The position numbers and the translations under genes were made by a program. This document shows positions 11,358 to 22,790 of a DNA stretch of 64,000 nt, in pieces (within the stretch, counting starts at the first letter, position 1; each line of letters opens with the position of its first letter). The notes under the pieces were generated by a model that did not search any database, was not told the origin of the DNA, and was given only the letters and a program-made list of their open reading frames with translations. This stretch comes from Valencia hispanica (taxonomy: Eukaryota; Chordata; Actinopteri; Cyprinodontiformes; Valenciidae): positions 31,103,961 through 31,167,960 of the forward strand of contig OY747713.1 in NCBI GenBank assembly GCA_963556495.2. Direction: 5' to 3'.

Positions 11358-13014
11358 CCATCCATCCATCCATTTTCTTCCGCTTATCCGGGGTCGGGTC
11401 GCGGGGGCAGCAGCCTAAGCAAAGAGACCCAGACTTCCCTCTCCCCAGCCACTTGTTCCAGCTCCTCGGGAGGAACCCCAAGGCGCTCCCAGGCCAGCCG
11501 AGAAACACAGTCCCTCCAGCGTGTCCTGGGCCTTCCCCTGGGCCTCCTCCCGGTGAGACGTGCCTGAAACACCTCACCAGGGAGGCGTCCAGGAGGCATC
11601 CTGACCAGATGCCTGAGCCACCTCAACTGACTCCTCTCGATGTGGAGAAGCAGCGGCTCTACTCTGAGCCCCCTCCGGATGACTGAGCTTCTCACCCTAT
11701 CTCTAAGGGAGAGCCCAGACATTCTGCGGAGGAAATTCATTTCGGCCGCTTGTATCCGTGATCTCGTTCTTTCGGTCACCACCCAGAGTTCGTGACCATA
11801 GATGAGGGTAGGAACGTAGATCGACCGGTAAATCGAGAGCTTCGCCTTTTGGCTCAGCTCTCTCTTCACCACGACAGACCGGTAGAGCGCCCGCATAACT
11901 GCAGATGCCCCACCAATCCGTCTATCGATCTCCCGCTCCATTTTTCCCTCACTCGTGAACAAGACCCCCAGATACTTAAACTCCTCCACTTGGGGAAGGA
12001 CCCCATCCCCGACCCGGAGGAGGCACCCCACCCTTTTCCGGCTCAAGACCATGGCCTCGGATTTGGAGGTGCTGATTCTCATCCCAGCCGCTTCACACTC
12101 GGCTGCGAACAGCTCCAGCGAAAGCTGTAGATCACGCTCCGATGAAGCCAACAGGACCACATCATCTGCAAAAAGCAGAGACCCGATCCTGAGGCCACCA
12201 AAACGGATCCCCTCAACGCCTTGGCTGCGCCTAGAGATCCTGTCCATAAAAGTTAGGAACAGGATCGGTGACAAAGGGCAACCTTGGCGGAGTCCAACTC
12301 TCACTGGAAACAAGCCCGACTTACTGCCGGCAATGCGAACCAAACTCTGGCATCGGTCGTACAGGGACCTAACAGCCCGTATCAAGGGGCCCGGTACCCC
12401 ATACTCCCGGAGCACCCCCCACAGGGCCCCCCGAGGGACACGGTCGAACGCCTTCTCCAACTCCACAAAACACATGTAGACCGGTTGGGCGAACTCCCAC
12501 GCACCCTCCAGGAGCCTGCTGAGGGTGTAGAGCTGGTCCAGTGTTCCACGGCCAGGACGAAAACCGCATTGTTCCTCCTGGATCCGAGGTTCGACTATCC
12601 GTCGGACCCTCCTCTCCAGAACCCCTGAATAGACCTTACCAGGGAGGCTCAGAAGTGTGATCCCCCTGTAGTTGGAACACACCCTGTGGTCCCCCTTTTT
12701 AAACAGGGGGACCACCACCCCGGTCTGCCAATCCAAGGGAACTGCCCCTGATGTCCACGCAATATTGCAGAGCCGCGTTAACCAACACAGGCCCACAACA
12801 TCCAGAGCCTTGAGGAACTCCGGTCGAATCTCATCCACCCCCGGAGCCTTGCCACCGAGGAGCTTTTTAACGACCTCGGTGACCTCAACACCAGAGATTG
12901 GAGAGCCCGACCCCAAGTCCCCAAACCCTGCTTCCAGATTGGAAGGCGTGCTGGTGGGATTGAGGAGGTCTTCGAAGTATTCCATCCACCGACCCAAAAC
13001 GTCCCGCGTCCCGC
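11358..13014 (-). mobile_element. 5'-truncated RTE/Rex3-like LINE, apparently recent insertion
   Basis: A 1657 bp minus-strand insertion bounded by a perfect 11 bp target-site duplication. It is far richer in G and C than its surroundings. Its 3' end, at the low coordinate, is a very short untranslated region of about 26 bp that closes with GATG tandem units, as in RTE-clade Rex3 elements of fish. The 5' end is truncated inside the ORF, so the upstream endonuclease domain is gone. The open frame and identical duplication point to recent insertion. The exact family (Rex3, Expander or another RTE-like lineage) needs comparison to a repeat library. Confidence 0.88.
11384..13012 (-). CDS. LINE reverse transcriptase, 5'-truncated but open frame
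   Basis: The frame is open for about 542 codons, from the truncation point to a TAA at 11384-11386. There is no true start: the first candidate is a TTG at 12995-12997 and the frame continues upstream through T-R-D-V to the element's edge. Reverse-transcriptase landmarks run in order (residue numbers from the TTG): 'LFKKGDHRVCSNYRGITLLS' near residue 100, 'QCGFRPGRGTLDQLY' near 143, 'LRQGCPLSPILF' near 238, and the catalytic 'FADDVVLLASS' near 275. A C-terminal region rich in Arg, with 'RRPRGRPRTRWRDCVSRLAW', follows. These domains copy the element's RNA at the target site. Lacking the N-terminal endonuclease, this copy cannot mobilise itself. It lies antisense to nothing recognisable; no host gene is interrupted. 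Confidence 0.9.
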   Translation of the reverse strand, partial: GTRDVLGRWMEYFEDLLNPTSTPSNLEAGFGDLGSGSPISGVEVTEVVKKLLGGKAPGVDEIRPEFLKALDVVGLCWLTRLCNIAWTSGAVPLDWQTGVVVPLFKKGDHRVCSNYRGITLLSLPGKVYSGVLERRVRRIVEPRIQEEQCGFRPGRGTLDQLYTLSRLLEGAWEFAQPVYMCFVELEKAFDRVPRGALWGVLREYGVPGPLIRAVRSLYDRCQSLVRIAGSKSGLFPVRVGLRQGCPLSPILFLTFMDRISRRSQGVEGIRFGGLRIGSLLFADDVVLLASSERDLQLSLELFAAECEAAGMRISTSKSEAMVLSRKRVGCLLRVGDGVLPQVEEFKYLGVLFTSEGKMEREIDRRIGGASAVMRALYRSVVVKRELSQKAKLSIYRSIYVPTLIYGHELWVVTERTRSRIQAAEMNFLRRMSGLSLRDRVRSSVIRRGLRVEPLLLHIERSQLRWLRHLVRMPPGRLPGEVFQARLTGRRPRGRPRTRWRDCVSRLAWERLGVPPEELEQVAGEREVWVSLLRLLPPRPDPG

Positions 13015-13025
13015 GTCCTTAAATT
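13015..13025. repeat. Target-site duplication, right copy
   Basis: GTCCTTAAATT, identical in all 11 positions to 11347-11357, next to the truncated 5' end of the LINE. Confidence 0.9.
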
Positions 13026-16000
13026 TTGTGACGTTTGTCACTCAGTCTTTTTGCTCCAATTTCTGTCTGGAACCACACTGCAATATTTCATGAGCTGAAT
13101 TATCAGTGAGTTATACAAAAACAGAGATCAAACATGCTAGCATTAGCGTAGTGCTTTTATCTAACTGCATCACATGAAAACAGCAAAATGTAAGATTTTT
13201 GAAAAGTGTAGTTGTATGTGTCAAGTCTTTGAAAACAAAAGGAAGCTTGCGCTGTCACAAAATATGTGTTGCTACTTAAAGGAACCAAAACTTCAAGCAT
13301 TTGCATGGCAGTGATGGATGTAGTCTGGGACTGGGACTTGGTAACAGATACCCTAATTCTTTATCATAACTTCCTGATTCCGGAGACAAACTAATCTGAG
13401 ATATTTTTGACACATTCACATTCTGTGACATTTTTGTCAATGTTAACAAACTGCCTTAATAAGATGCAGCAACTCCTATATCAACATAATAAAATTTGCC
13501 GGAGAAACAGAGAGCCACAACTCATGTTAAAGTTTGATCAAGTTTTGGTTAATCAAGACTGGAAAACATCAGTCTGTGTGTAATTAATCTATACAATGTG
13601 TTTCATTTACTAAATCCAGCTACTGAAATACATTACCTTTTTAATATTATTCTAATTTATTGAATATGGCTGTACACCACGAACAACAAAATATAACAAA
13701 TTCTTCTAATTGCTTGTGCTTACATAACAGAAGAAACTTTTTAAATCAAGAACTAGCTTTTTAGTTTATTCTCGATTACATAATGATGCTTTTTTTAGGA
13801 GTTATAAATATTAATTTTGTTACCATGTTCAGACATGGAATCATTTGGTGCAATGTCTTCTCAGTTGTAGTCTTCAAAAGTAGCACATGTTCTATCTTTT
13901 GGTTACCATAAGTAATTACTTGATTTTAGGAAAGCTGGGGGTGAAAAAATCATAGATTGTTTCTGTCAATGGCAATCTCCGGAGGCCAATTCAGCTTTGA
14001 TTGAGCCTTAAGTTCCCTTTAAATCAGTCTTGAATGACACAGGGCAGAACTTGTTTAAAATGTGTACGCTCCATATTGAAAAGGAAAAGAGTTTTCTTCT
14101 TGCTTATGGACACTGTGCAGCCAGTGGAGTGGAGAGACACTGAACATGAGTCCTAAATTACAGCCCTACTGAAGAAACAAAAACAAACCAATAGAGCGAC
14201 CTGTTTCTTATTACCAAACAGGCTGGAGGAGTGGAGAAAGGGAAAGGGGGATTATTTCTGAAGGCAGGGAGGGAAATAGGGAGAAAGGTGATATTTACTG
14301 CAGCTCAGACTTACCTTCTGAAGGAAGACAGCCTGTGTTGATTTTTTTTTAACTCTTTAATGAGGCAATAAATATACAGCATTTAATTCTTGAAAAGACA
14401 GGCTCCCTCAGAGTGTGGCGTTTATATTATCAGCTTTTATAGACCTGTCAACACTCAGCACTCTTTTTTTTTTTCCTTCACGGTTGATTTTCTGGCTGAG
14501 CTACAATTGGATGACATGTGCCAAGTTATGTTTTTATGAACTCAGCCTTCCAACAAATAGCGCATTAATTTTTCACTTGCTAAAATTCTTAAGCAGCCTC
14601 TCCTATGTTGTGATCTACCTGGGGTTGTTACTCGCAAAAAATGGCTTTCCAGAGAAATTAACTGAAAAAGGATTCAGTGATTACATATGGAGGCAAACTG
14701 GTCTTTAATGTGACATAAGATGTGGCTGTAAATGTCTTTATTAGGTCATAAAAAACAAGAGTTCTTTAGTTTTCTGCCTTGGCAAAGCTGTTCAATCAAA
14801 CGAATGACAAAGTGAAAGAGAGAGCTGAGGGGAAAAAAGCTGAATTCTGTAGTGTGTCACAATAAAGCAACTTTGACAAGTCTATAATCTCAGTCACAAG
14901 TTATTTACTTTTTATGAAAGGGTAGCTCAATCCTGCAGTCGGTGTTTGTGCATTATGTTTTTCATACAATTTTCCACTTGTGAAAAAGTCCAATAACACA
15001 TCACAGGCACAGGGGGGATATTTATTAACCTTTGGGAAAGGCAGAAAAACACCAGACCTTTTTAATTGCCACCAAGACAACGTCACTCTAATTGATCCTT
15101 TTAAATATGAAAATTTACATATGTGCATATATAATCACCTGCAGCAATCTTGCACCTTGTCGACAGCAACAATTAAAATGAAATTCACTTTACTCTTCCG
15201 TGTTTTCCCGTGAGGGGGGGAACGCGCGTGCGCTGCATTTCAAATCAGTCCCTAATGCGCCGACGCCTCTCCCTCACCTACAGAAAGCCAACATTAGACT
15301 TGTTTAAATCAATTAGGCAAATGTGAAATGAGCAAAGAGTACAAATGTCTTCCCTTTTTCACCTTCGAGCTTCCAAGCATCAGAGTAATGGTGCCAGTCA
15401 CACACATACACAGACAAGCATATGCACGGCCACCCACCCTCTCCTCCATCTTCATCTGCGTCCTTTAGTTGCCTCTCCACCTCCAAGCCTAACCTTAGCT
15501 CAACGCAGGGCCACGTACAGTATTTTTGTTTGTGGATAACAGAGTAGATGGGCTGAGGTCAGACCCCTCACATAAACACAAAAAAAGACTTTCAGAAAAC
15601 ATCTTTCGGGGTGCATTTAAGAGGAGCGCAGTCAGGGTTGAGGTTAGTACTCTATCTAAAGACTTTGGTAAATGTCATGGAAACAGGTGCGATGTTCACA
15701 GCTGAACTTGTATTTTAGTTTACATAATGACATCAGAGTAACAGCTCATTAGTGAAATTGTCACTGCTGCAAAGGCAGAATCCTGATTACGTTAATGAGT
15801 TGAAAGTTTCCTTCGTCAGCTCGATTTATTCCGGTGGCTTTTTTAAAATAAAATAAAATGCATAACTCAGTGATTTCCTTCATATTGTACAACGACATTA
15901 AGAGGTCAAAGTAGTTTTTGTGAAATAAGATTGCAACACCTTCTAAGTTAACTGGAAGGGCTGACTTAAAACATATTTTTCTTTTTTTAGCATTTTATAA

Positions 16001-16160
16001 TCTCCAACTGCTATTTTTTTCTAATTGTGAGCTTTAGGGATTCTTATCTTCCTGCTTACTGTTTGTGCTGGCAAGCCTCATCTAGATTTGGTCGTCAGAG
16101 TTCCCATTGTTTAACGCTTTTCAAATTCTTTGAAAAAAATATCCTAATATACTGACAGAG
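13026..16160. other. Intergenic stretch
   Basis: AT-rich unique DNA. Apart from the candidate block at 14880-15340 I see no gene, RNA gene or mobile element. Confidence 0.45.
14880..15340. other. Repeat-free block, candidate conserved non-coding element
   Basis: A stretch free of simple repeats with several homeodomain-type TAAT/ATTA cores (for example near 15065-15095 and 15175) and a CpG-rich patch near 15215-15270. Open frames on both strands (14901-15128 and 14980-15213) overlap each other and show no domain, which argues for non-coding sequence. Regulatory function is a guess from composition and locus. Confidence 0.25.
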
Positions 16161-16164
16161 AAAA

Positions 16165-16645
16165 AAAAAAGAAGTTCAGTTTTAGCTTCATCAGACCAGA
16201 GCACCTTTACTCATGTTTACTGTGTCCTCTACATGACTCATTACACATTTCTGTTGAGATATTTTATGACTTTATGTCAGCAATGCCTTTCTTCTTTTTA
16301 TACTTCCATACAGGGCAGCTTTATAGAACGCACAACTAATAATTGTCCTGTCTGGGACTCTCCAATCTGAGCTGTGGATCTCTCCTCTACAGTAACCAGG
16401 AGCATCTTGGCTGCTTCTCTGATTAATGTGCTTCCTGTGAAGTTTCTCAGTTTAGGTGGACTGAAATTTCTTTACGGGTTAGCAGTAGTGAAACTTTGTA
16501 CAGTACTTCGTTATATGGTCAATATTATTTTTATAATCTAATCCTGCTCTGATCTCCTCTACAACTTTTATCCATGACCTGTCTGACATGTTCATTGGTT
16601 TTCATGATGCTGTTTCATGGTGACAGTAACCAAACAGCTTTTTGC
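16165..16645 (-). mobile_element. Decayed Tc1/mariner transposon
   Basis: Read antisense, this stretch follows the order of fish Tc1 transposase genes. On the plus strand, TCATCAGACCAGAGCACC near 16189 is followed by ATAATTGTCCTGTCTGGGA near 16340, GAGCTGTGGATCTCTCC near 16370, CTTGGCTGCTTCTCTGATT near 16407, and TTCATGATGCTGTTT at about 16601. Together these cover the N-terminal to middle transposase. Frameshifts and gaps make it a relic. Confidence 0.7.
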
Positions 16646-16649
16646 GAGA

Positions 16650-18300
16650 ATATGTCGTGGGTTTTAATATCGCGAGATGTCGAGCTATAAGAATTGTCAC
16701 ACCCCAACAAGGCACTGCATGAACGGCCAGGAAACCATGTGTGGGAGACCATAACAAGTAGAATATTCTCTGGTCTTAATCATGAAGAGTGAGCTTTGAC
16801 TCATCAACAAGAGAATCATGATTCACCTTACAGCTTGACCTGAATTTAAGTGTTTTGTTCTTTCTTTTGTTGCTAGGTTTGGCAACATGAATAGAGGTAA
16901 AACAAACTGGTTGAATTAGGTCAGGAACAGATCACAGTTGTGGCTTTAAATCCGCTCTGTCACAGAGTTAACCCTGCATGATGAAAGTAAACCATAATGT
17001 TACCCAATATGCTACAGTCTGATTCTAATCGGCCGTAGCGATACAGCAAAGCTCCGTCCGCTGTGTGAGACAAGGCTTGTATTTTATTCCTGATGTCTCT
17101 TAAAGCGCATTATGTGCTAATGATGCAGTGAATCTGTAAAAAATCTTACTAGAGGAGATTTTTTCAGAAACTAAATCAGAGGCAGAATTACTGACTGCTT
17201 GTTTTGGTCCCAGCTTTATGAAAAAAGGAGGAGAGAATCATGAAGAGGGAGTCAGGCCCAACGCAGGACTCTTGAAAGGAGATTAAGATGATCAACAGAG
17301 AAGGTAAAAGTAAAAGAAGATGGGCATGATAGCGAAAATGTCTTTTCAGATGTTTAATTTAGCTATGATGATTGATTTCCCAGTCTCCTGTATAAATATT
17401 TCACCAGCTACACATGTGATTATTGAGTTTTCGCTATTAAATTAGCCACGTAGCACCTATTAAAGACTTAAGCCTAAATTGCTCTAATGAAATGAAATAT
17501 TAAATTATAATAACAAGCTATTCAAACATTGTATTCAGCAGTAGACTCCATTGTAATTACTGCCACGCAGTGGTAAACCGGCACACTTAGACAACCTATC
17601 AATCTGCACTACGAGTAATTCGAGCAGCCTTTTTATCCAGAGGCCTGTCATTCTATATGTAATGTCATAAACTCACTGAGTGTGACAGCAGGAAAATAAA
17701 ATTTTTTAAAAGGCTCTGTGTGTGTTCCTGGTCAACACTGGCAGTTTGTATTGGGGAGGGACAGCTTTGCCCCACACACAAAAGAAGCCTAAACATGAAG
17801 TTTTACAGTGTAGAGTCCCACTTTAAACAAGTAGACATTCAAGGACTTAAGAAAGTCTAGTGCAGTGCAAAAAAAATTTAATTAACCATTAAAAACAAAC
17901 ACAGTACAAAATTTTTTGTTTTTTCCTTGTTGCCCATTCCTGTGTTTGGTCAGCTGAGAATGCTAAAATTATTTCTATTTGCTAAATAGCAGATTGCATG
18001 ATGAAAAGAGAGGATAATTGCTAGGAGATTTAAAAACTATCTCAAAGGACAGTTTACTTTATCGTTTTGTAGAATTGCTTTTTTAAACTGTATAAGTAAT
18101 TCCTCCTTAATCAGTATAGCTGACTAAGGTTTTTAGGCCAACTTGCGATTAAACAACTTTTCAGCTCTATTCACAATTTATCTATAGCACTAAGATAAGG
18201 GCTTTGTGATGGCGACTCCAAAACAATGACTTTGTTGCTTTGAAGCCTTATTGTAACTAAAATGACAACATGCTTAAGGTCAACCCTTGTCTACAGGTAG
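16650..18300. other. Intergenic stretch, nothing recognised
   Basis: AT-rich DNA without a supported exon, RNA gene or mobile element. Confidence 0.4.
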
Positions 18301-18373
18301 CCGGGTATATCACAAAACAAAGATATTTTTCTACGATTTGGCCTGTCATCCACATGAAAACGCAGATTCAGGG

Positions 18374-18437
18374 TCATTTTAATCTGTAAACCACTTTGAG
18401 TTGCAATGTTTGTATGAAAAGCGCTTTATAAATAACG

Positions 18438-18468
<31 letters not shown>
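18374..18468 (+). mobile_element. L2-type LINE 3' tail with target-site duplication
   Basis: A 95 bp, strongly 5'-truncated insertion. Its body (TTTTAATCTGTAAACCACTT then GAAAAGCGCTTTATAAATAA) is the same 3' end that terminates the L2 LINE at 25406-26900. It ends in TTGA tandem units. A 9 bp duplication, GATTCAGGG at 18365-18373 and GATTTAGGG at 18469-18477, flanks it with one mismatch. The DNA on both sides (about 18300-18740) looks like one older repeat that the tail split. Confidence 0.75.
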
Positions 18469-18472
<4 letters not shown>

Positions 18473-19024
18473 TAGGGCGCTTAAAAACGATTCTTTATAA
18501 AAAACCCGGCCAAAATGAGGATTTGTGTTTTCTCCGTTTTAAGCGTTTTCTTGTGGGTAGAAACAGTTGGAGTTTTTTGTTTTTTGTCCGTGATTAAAAT
18601 GCTCTAACATCACTTGTGCGATCTGTGTTTCCACTCAGAAACAGCATTGATGCCCTCAGAGCTGTGTTGGCATTATAGATCGTCCAAGTGTTTTTTTCTT
18701 ACTTGTTTTTACAAGCTCAATTACTGCTGTATGTAGAAGTTAGAAAGTCGAAAGTTACTCAGAGTGGATAGGATTTGGGGGAACTACTCCCCCCAACAGG
18801 TTTGGCATGTCTATGAATGTGCTTAACAATGCACTTATGTGGTTAGGTTTTTTTAAATGATGTGGTGAGAATATTCTTTTTTTTTTAAACCCAGCTACAT
18901 GTGTACATGGCCTCAGTCTCCATTTGGAAGACCTATTTGTGGCCAAATGTTAACATTCTAGCTCGCTGCTTCAATATTTGCACATAAGGAAGCAAATATT
19001 ATAATTGAAGCGTGTGTATTTATA

Positions 19025-19345
19025 GTATTTGGAACGCTCAGGAGTTAGGAGTTCGTCTTGTAATTGGAGGGTTGCTGGTTCGAGCCCCAGCTCTGCCCGT
19101 CTCAGTCATTGTTTCCTTGGGCAAGACACTTCACCCCAATGGTGGTGGTCAGAGGGCCCGGTGGCACCAGTGTTCGGGAGCCTCGCTTCTGTCAGTGTGC
19201 CCCAGGGCAGCTGTGGCTACAATGTAGCTTACCATCACCTGTGTATGAATGTATGGGGGAATGACTGAATGTAGTGTGAAGCGCTTTGGGGTCCTCAAGG
19301 ACTAAATACAGCGCCATAGAAGTACAGGCTATTTACCATAATCAA
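19025..19345 (+). mobile_element. tRNA-derived SINE
   Basis: The head resembles a tRNA gene, with a consensus RNA polymerase III B box GGTTCGAGCCC at 19077-19087 preceded by a degenerate A-box region near 19045-19065. The body runs through a typical fish SINE core and ends in a LINE-like tail (GAAGCGCTTTGGGGTCCTC, near 19279) and TTTACCAT at the 3' terminus. The head is too diverged to be a working tRNA. SINEs of this kind depend on a partner LINE for mobility. Confidence 0.8.
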
Positions 19346-19364
19346 CTTTACTCATGATCCCATC

Positions 19365-19975
19365 TATTTTGTAAAGTGCACCAGTCCACCCTGCAGCAAA
19401 TCACCCAAACAACATGATGCTGCCACCCCCATGAGGGGTGTTCTTAAGGTTGCAACCTTACTCCTTTTCAAATATGATGGCCATCATGGTCATAGACTTC
19501 AGTCTTAGTTTCATCAGGCCACAAAACATATGTCCAAAACTGAAGGTCTTTGACACTCTATTTGGAAACCGTAATCTGTTTTGTTGTTGTTTTTTTGTTT
19601 TAAATAATGGCTTTTTCCTTTATGAGTGTCAGTTCAGCATATTTTGGTAAAGGACCTGTTTTACCGTCTCTATCCAGCTTCAACCAGCATATTTATAAAC
19701 TCATTTGCTTTTGCTATGGGGTCGATATGCACATTTTGTACTGAAACACTTTCAACTATTGGATGCAGAACCTGTCTATATTCTGAATAACATTCCAGTA
19801 TATATATATATATATATATTTAAAATATTTACTCACATATAATTGTTTGAACATATGAATATGGCACTTTCAGGAGTCTGGAAATTGTACTCAAGGATGA
19901 ACCAGGCTTGTAGAGGTCCGCATATTTCTTCCTGATTCAATTGATGTTCCTATAATAACACACAATGAAGCATGT
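19365..19975 (-). mobile_element. Decayed Tc1/mariner transposon
   Basis: On the plus strand the antisense transposase landmarks are AACATGATGCTGCCACC near 19411, TTCATCAGGCCACAAAAC near 19510 and TAATGGCTTTTTCCTTTATG near 19606. The N-terminal segment lies near 19868-19960, where GGATGAACCAGGCTTGTA encodes the K-P-G-S-S region in reverse. A short TA microsatellite at 19799-19820 lies within it. Multiple stops and shifts make it inactive. Confidence 0.7.
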
Positions 19976-20133
19976 GTATAGGTTGTATACCCCACAACTA
20001 CAGGTGTTGTTCCATGTAGCTCAAATGTTTTGAATATGAAGCTTATAAACCTACAATATCATCATCTGGGATTACACATTTTGTAAATCATAGAAAGCTG
20101 AGTTGATGTACACTTATCTAAGTGCATAAACTC

Positions 20134-20748
20134 TCATGATTCTTGCATTTGGCAAATAGAAATCATTCTGACTATTATAAGTGCTCCAAAACAAGTTTGG
20201 TACAAGTCAATGTAAGACAGTGAGCAAGAAGTCATGTGTAATTTTTCTTTGCAGTTGATGTAAACATCTAGTTTAATTGGAATTTTAGGGTAATATTTAG
20301 AAAGACACCACATGTAAAATAAGCCAACTTTGTATGGAAACTGAAACACAAAGTTCCTATTTTCATATGTCCTCTCATTGTTTATCTTTTGGTCAATACT
20401 GTGGTATCCATTTTTTTCTCTATACAAACCCCAAAAAATATCTGGATTATCAACAAAAACATGGTACGGAGTGAACTCAGTAAGAGGGTCATTGGGGCAG
20501 TCCCATGGTGCATAACTGGACCACACAGTCCAGCCTTCATCTGGGCCTTGCTTCCCTGTTCCCTTATGTCCATTATGAATTTCACAAATGGATCCGATAA
20601 TTACAGGAGGGGTCAAAGCTAATGAGAGGTCCCCCAACCATCCATCTATTAAACCTATTTCAATTTCTGAGGGGGAGTGTGGCGATAGCGATGGAAGGGG
20701 GGTTGGGGGTTTGGCTGGGGGGTTTTGATGATTACATTTCCCCAGTAA
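20134..20748 (-). CDS. Unrecognised 205-codon open frame
   Basis: This minus-strand frame is open from just after a TAA at 20749-20751 to a TGA at 20134-20136, unusually long for AT-rich DNA. There is no ATG near the beginning; an internal TTG at 20637 is only a formal start. The N-terminal 30 residues are rich in Pro and Ser. The middle is rich in Trp, Asp, Tyr and Cys ('GWTVWSSYAPWDCPNDPL', 'HVFVDNPDIFWGLYREKNGY'), a composition that suggests an extracellular or envelope-like fold. The C-terminus has several Cys residues and a short hydrophobic stretch. I do not recognise a family. It lies beside a Tc1 relic, so it could be a transposon- or retrovirus-derived fragment, an exon of an unannotated gene, or chance. 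Confidence 0.35.
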   Translation of the reverse strand, partial: LLGKCNHQNPPAKPPTPLPSLSPHSPSEIEIGLIDGWLGDLSLALTPPVIIGSICEIHNGHKGTGKQGPDEGWTVWSSYAPWDCPNDPLTEFTPYHVFVDNPDIFWGLYREKNGYHSIDQKINNERTYENRNFVFQFPYKVGLFYMWCLSKYYPKIPIKLDVYINCKEKLHMTSCSLSYIDLYQTCFGALIIVRMISICQMQES

Positions 20749-20749
20749 T

Positions 20750-22380
20750 TATAATTAATTATATTGAAAAAAATTTTTTTGGAGGCACTTGCTCATCAGA
20801 CTTTTTTGTGTCAAATTTTTCTTATCATTTTGCCAGCATTGCTATAGATTTTAGCTCAAATTGAGTTCGTTTTAAAGCTTTGAAGGATGATAAAGTTTAA
20901 CAATATACATAGAAAGAAGATTAAAAAGGAAGTAAAACAAGGTGCTGTGTCGAGGAGAAAAATCAGATGTCGTTGCTTCTCAGGCGAGACTAATTATTTT
21001 ATTAACTAAGAGGTAATTCTTACACTTAGAGCGCAGTTAATGTCAGGCATGAGGAAGTCGGCACAAAAGCAGGCTCCAGCAGCTGTGAATCTGACGTTAA
21101 AAACAAAGCAAATGCCAATGCCTCGAACACTGCTGGAATATTTGAAACTTTCTAACAGCCATTGAGCCACAGGTAATACACTTTAAATTCATGCTTCAAA
21201 GAGGGGGGGAAATGTTTAAGCAGGAACAGCCTGCAACATAAATCCTCAATAAGCGCATTCTATAAGACAAACCTTAACAAAAACAGTAGGTTTCTTTCCT
21301 TCTTCCTTTTCTTTTGTTGTCACCGCGTCATTTGCATGCAAACTGATTGTCATGTCTGTGTTTTTCCAGACATGACTAATCAGCATATTACTGTAACTGA
21401 GAGAACTGTTATGACTGAGTCATTGGGCAAAAGTTTAGATAGGGGGGACTCCATTCAAGATCCAGGCGGCATCAGGGGGGATCATATTCCATACACCACT
21501 CAGAAGCTTGGGTTAAAGCTCATGATGGTTGGTTAGCAGTGCCATGAACGCTGCAAAATGATTAGCGGGACACAAGGAAAGTCGATGATTTTGCTAACCC
21601 GCAAAACCCTCCATAATCAATTTAGTCCAAAGTATATCCCAACCATCAACTACTATGGCATGATTCCACAGCTGCCATTAAATCGCTGCAGTTTAGGATT
21701 CAAGGCATGTGATACTGTATGCAGATGCATAACTTGTTAATAGGAGTCTAGGATGAGCTAATTTTCAGCTTGAGCATCTTTACCGTAACAAGATGATCCG
21801 ACTCTCAAAAAAAAAAACTTAATTAGTTGTTTTTTTTCTCAGAGTCTTTGAAAGCATCATGGCTAGATGGTTAATTTGCACATGCCACAAGTATCACATC
21901 TGGCCATTAATCTTTCCTAACATGGTGTAATATGGTATTTTGCTATAAATGTGGATCCACATCTGCCATTAGTTGCAGTCCTCCTGTGGAGGAGAAAACA
22001 GAATCCAGACTTTGAGGATACATCAACAGGCTGCAGGTAAGTGTTTTTTGTGTAGTATATGCCCAAATTTGAACAACTTCTGTCAAAAAAAGTATCGGGC
22101 ACACAAAATGAAAAATCAAGGTGTTTTTTTTTTGTTTGTTTGTTGCTCCTGTTGTTTTGTTTTTTACAGATTATTGTAAATGTTTGCACTGGGGTTCTGA
22201 ATCCTGAAGTTGTTTTTATAGAGTCATCCTCCAGGCATTGTAAAATTTTTGCATAAACCATGGAAGCTGCTGCTTATGTTTTTCCTCTTCCTCCTGAATC
22301 ATCCCTGATTCCAAAGCAATACTTTATCATGGTAGCTTGACAAATTCATTCAGTATTTGAATGAATACATACAACTGAAA
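20750..22380. other. Intergenic stretch, nothing recognised
   Basis: Unique-looking DNA. Short plus-strand frames at 21336-21536 and 21558-21740 have no recognisable content. No RNA gene or mobile element seen. Confidence 0.4.
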
Positions 22381-22384
22381 TGGT

Positions 22385-22790
22385 ATACAACTTTCCTCAG
22401 TCTATCTGGTTCCAACATTTAGCTGTAATTTGGAGGTGTGAGCACTTTTTACCAGTTACATTTTTTTATGAGCTCATTGCATGAACATGGAGCATCAGCA
22501 AGCCTCTTTAAAAATGACTTCCAATTTTAATATTTACACAACTTATAAAATATCAATTTCCATGTTTTCTTTGTTTGAAAATGATGGCTCTCACTGTGGT
22601 CCACTGTTGTTCAAAGCCTTAGAAATGGCTTTGTAACCATTCCCAAGCTGATGGATGTCACTGACTTTGTTTATCATCTGTTCTCAAAATTCTTTAAGTC
22701 GGGGCATGATGTGTTCCTTTTTTAGATTTTTCTAGCCCATTACTTGCTGTCAGGCTGGGTGTTTTTAAGTGTTTTCTTGATTTTAGATGT
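22385..22790 (-). mobile_element. Decayed Tc1/mariner transposon, 5' part
   Basis: Reverse-complement reading from about 22710 downwards gives a Tc1 N-terminus: 'MPRLKEF' followed by an in-frame stop, then a helix-turn-helix segment with 'GNGYKAISKALN' (about 22640-22605). This is the DNA-binding end of a fish Tc1 transposase. The remainder is missing or unreadable. Confidence 0.65.

Noticed and set aside
11453..12628. Several plus-strand frames (up to 174 codons)
   Set aside because: They are antisense shadows of the GC-rich LINE reverse-transcriptase gene.
19025..19100. Possible tRNA gene
   Set aside because: Only the B box is well preserved, the cloverleaf cannot be completed, and the sequence continues into a SINE body and tail.
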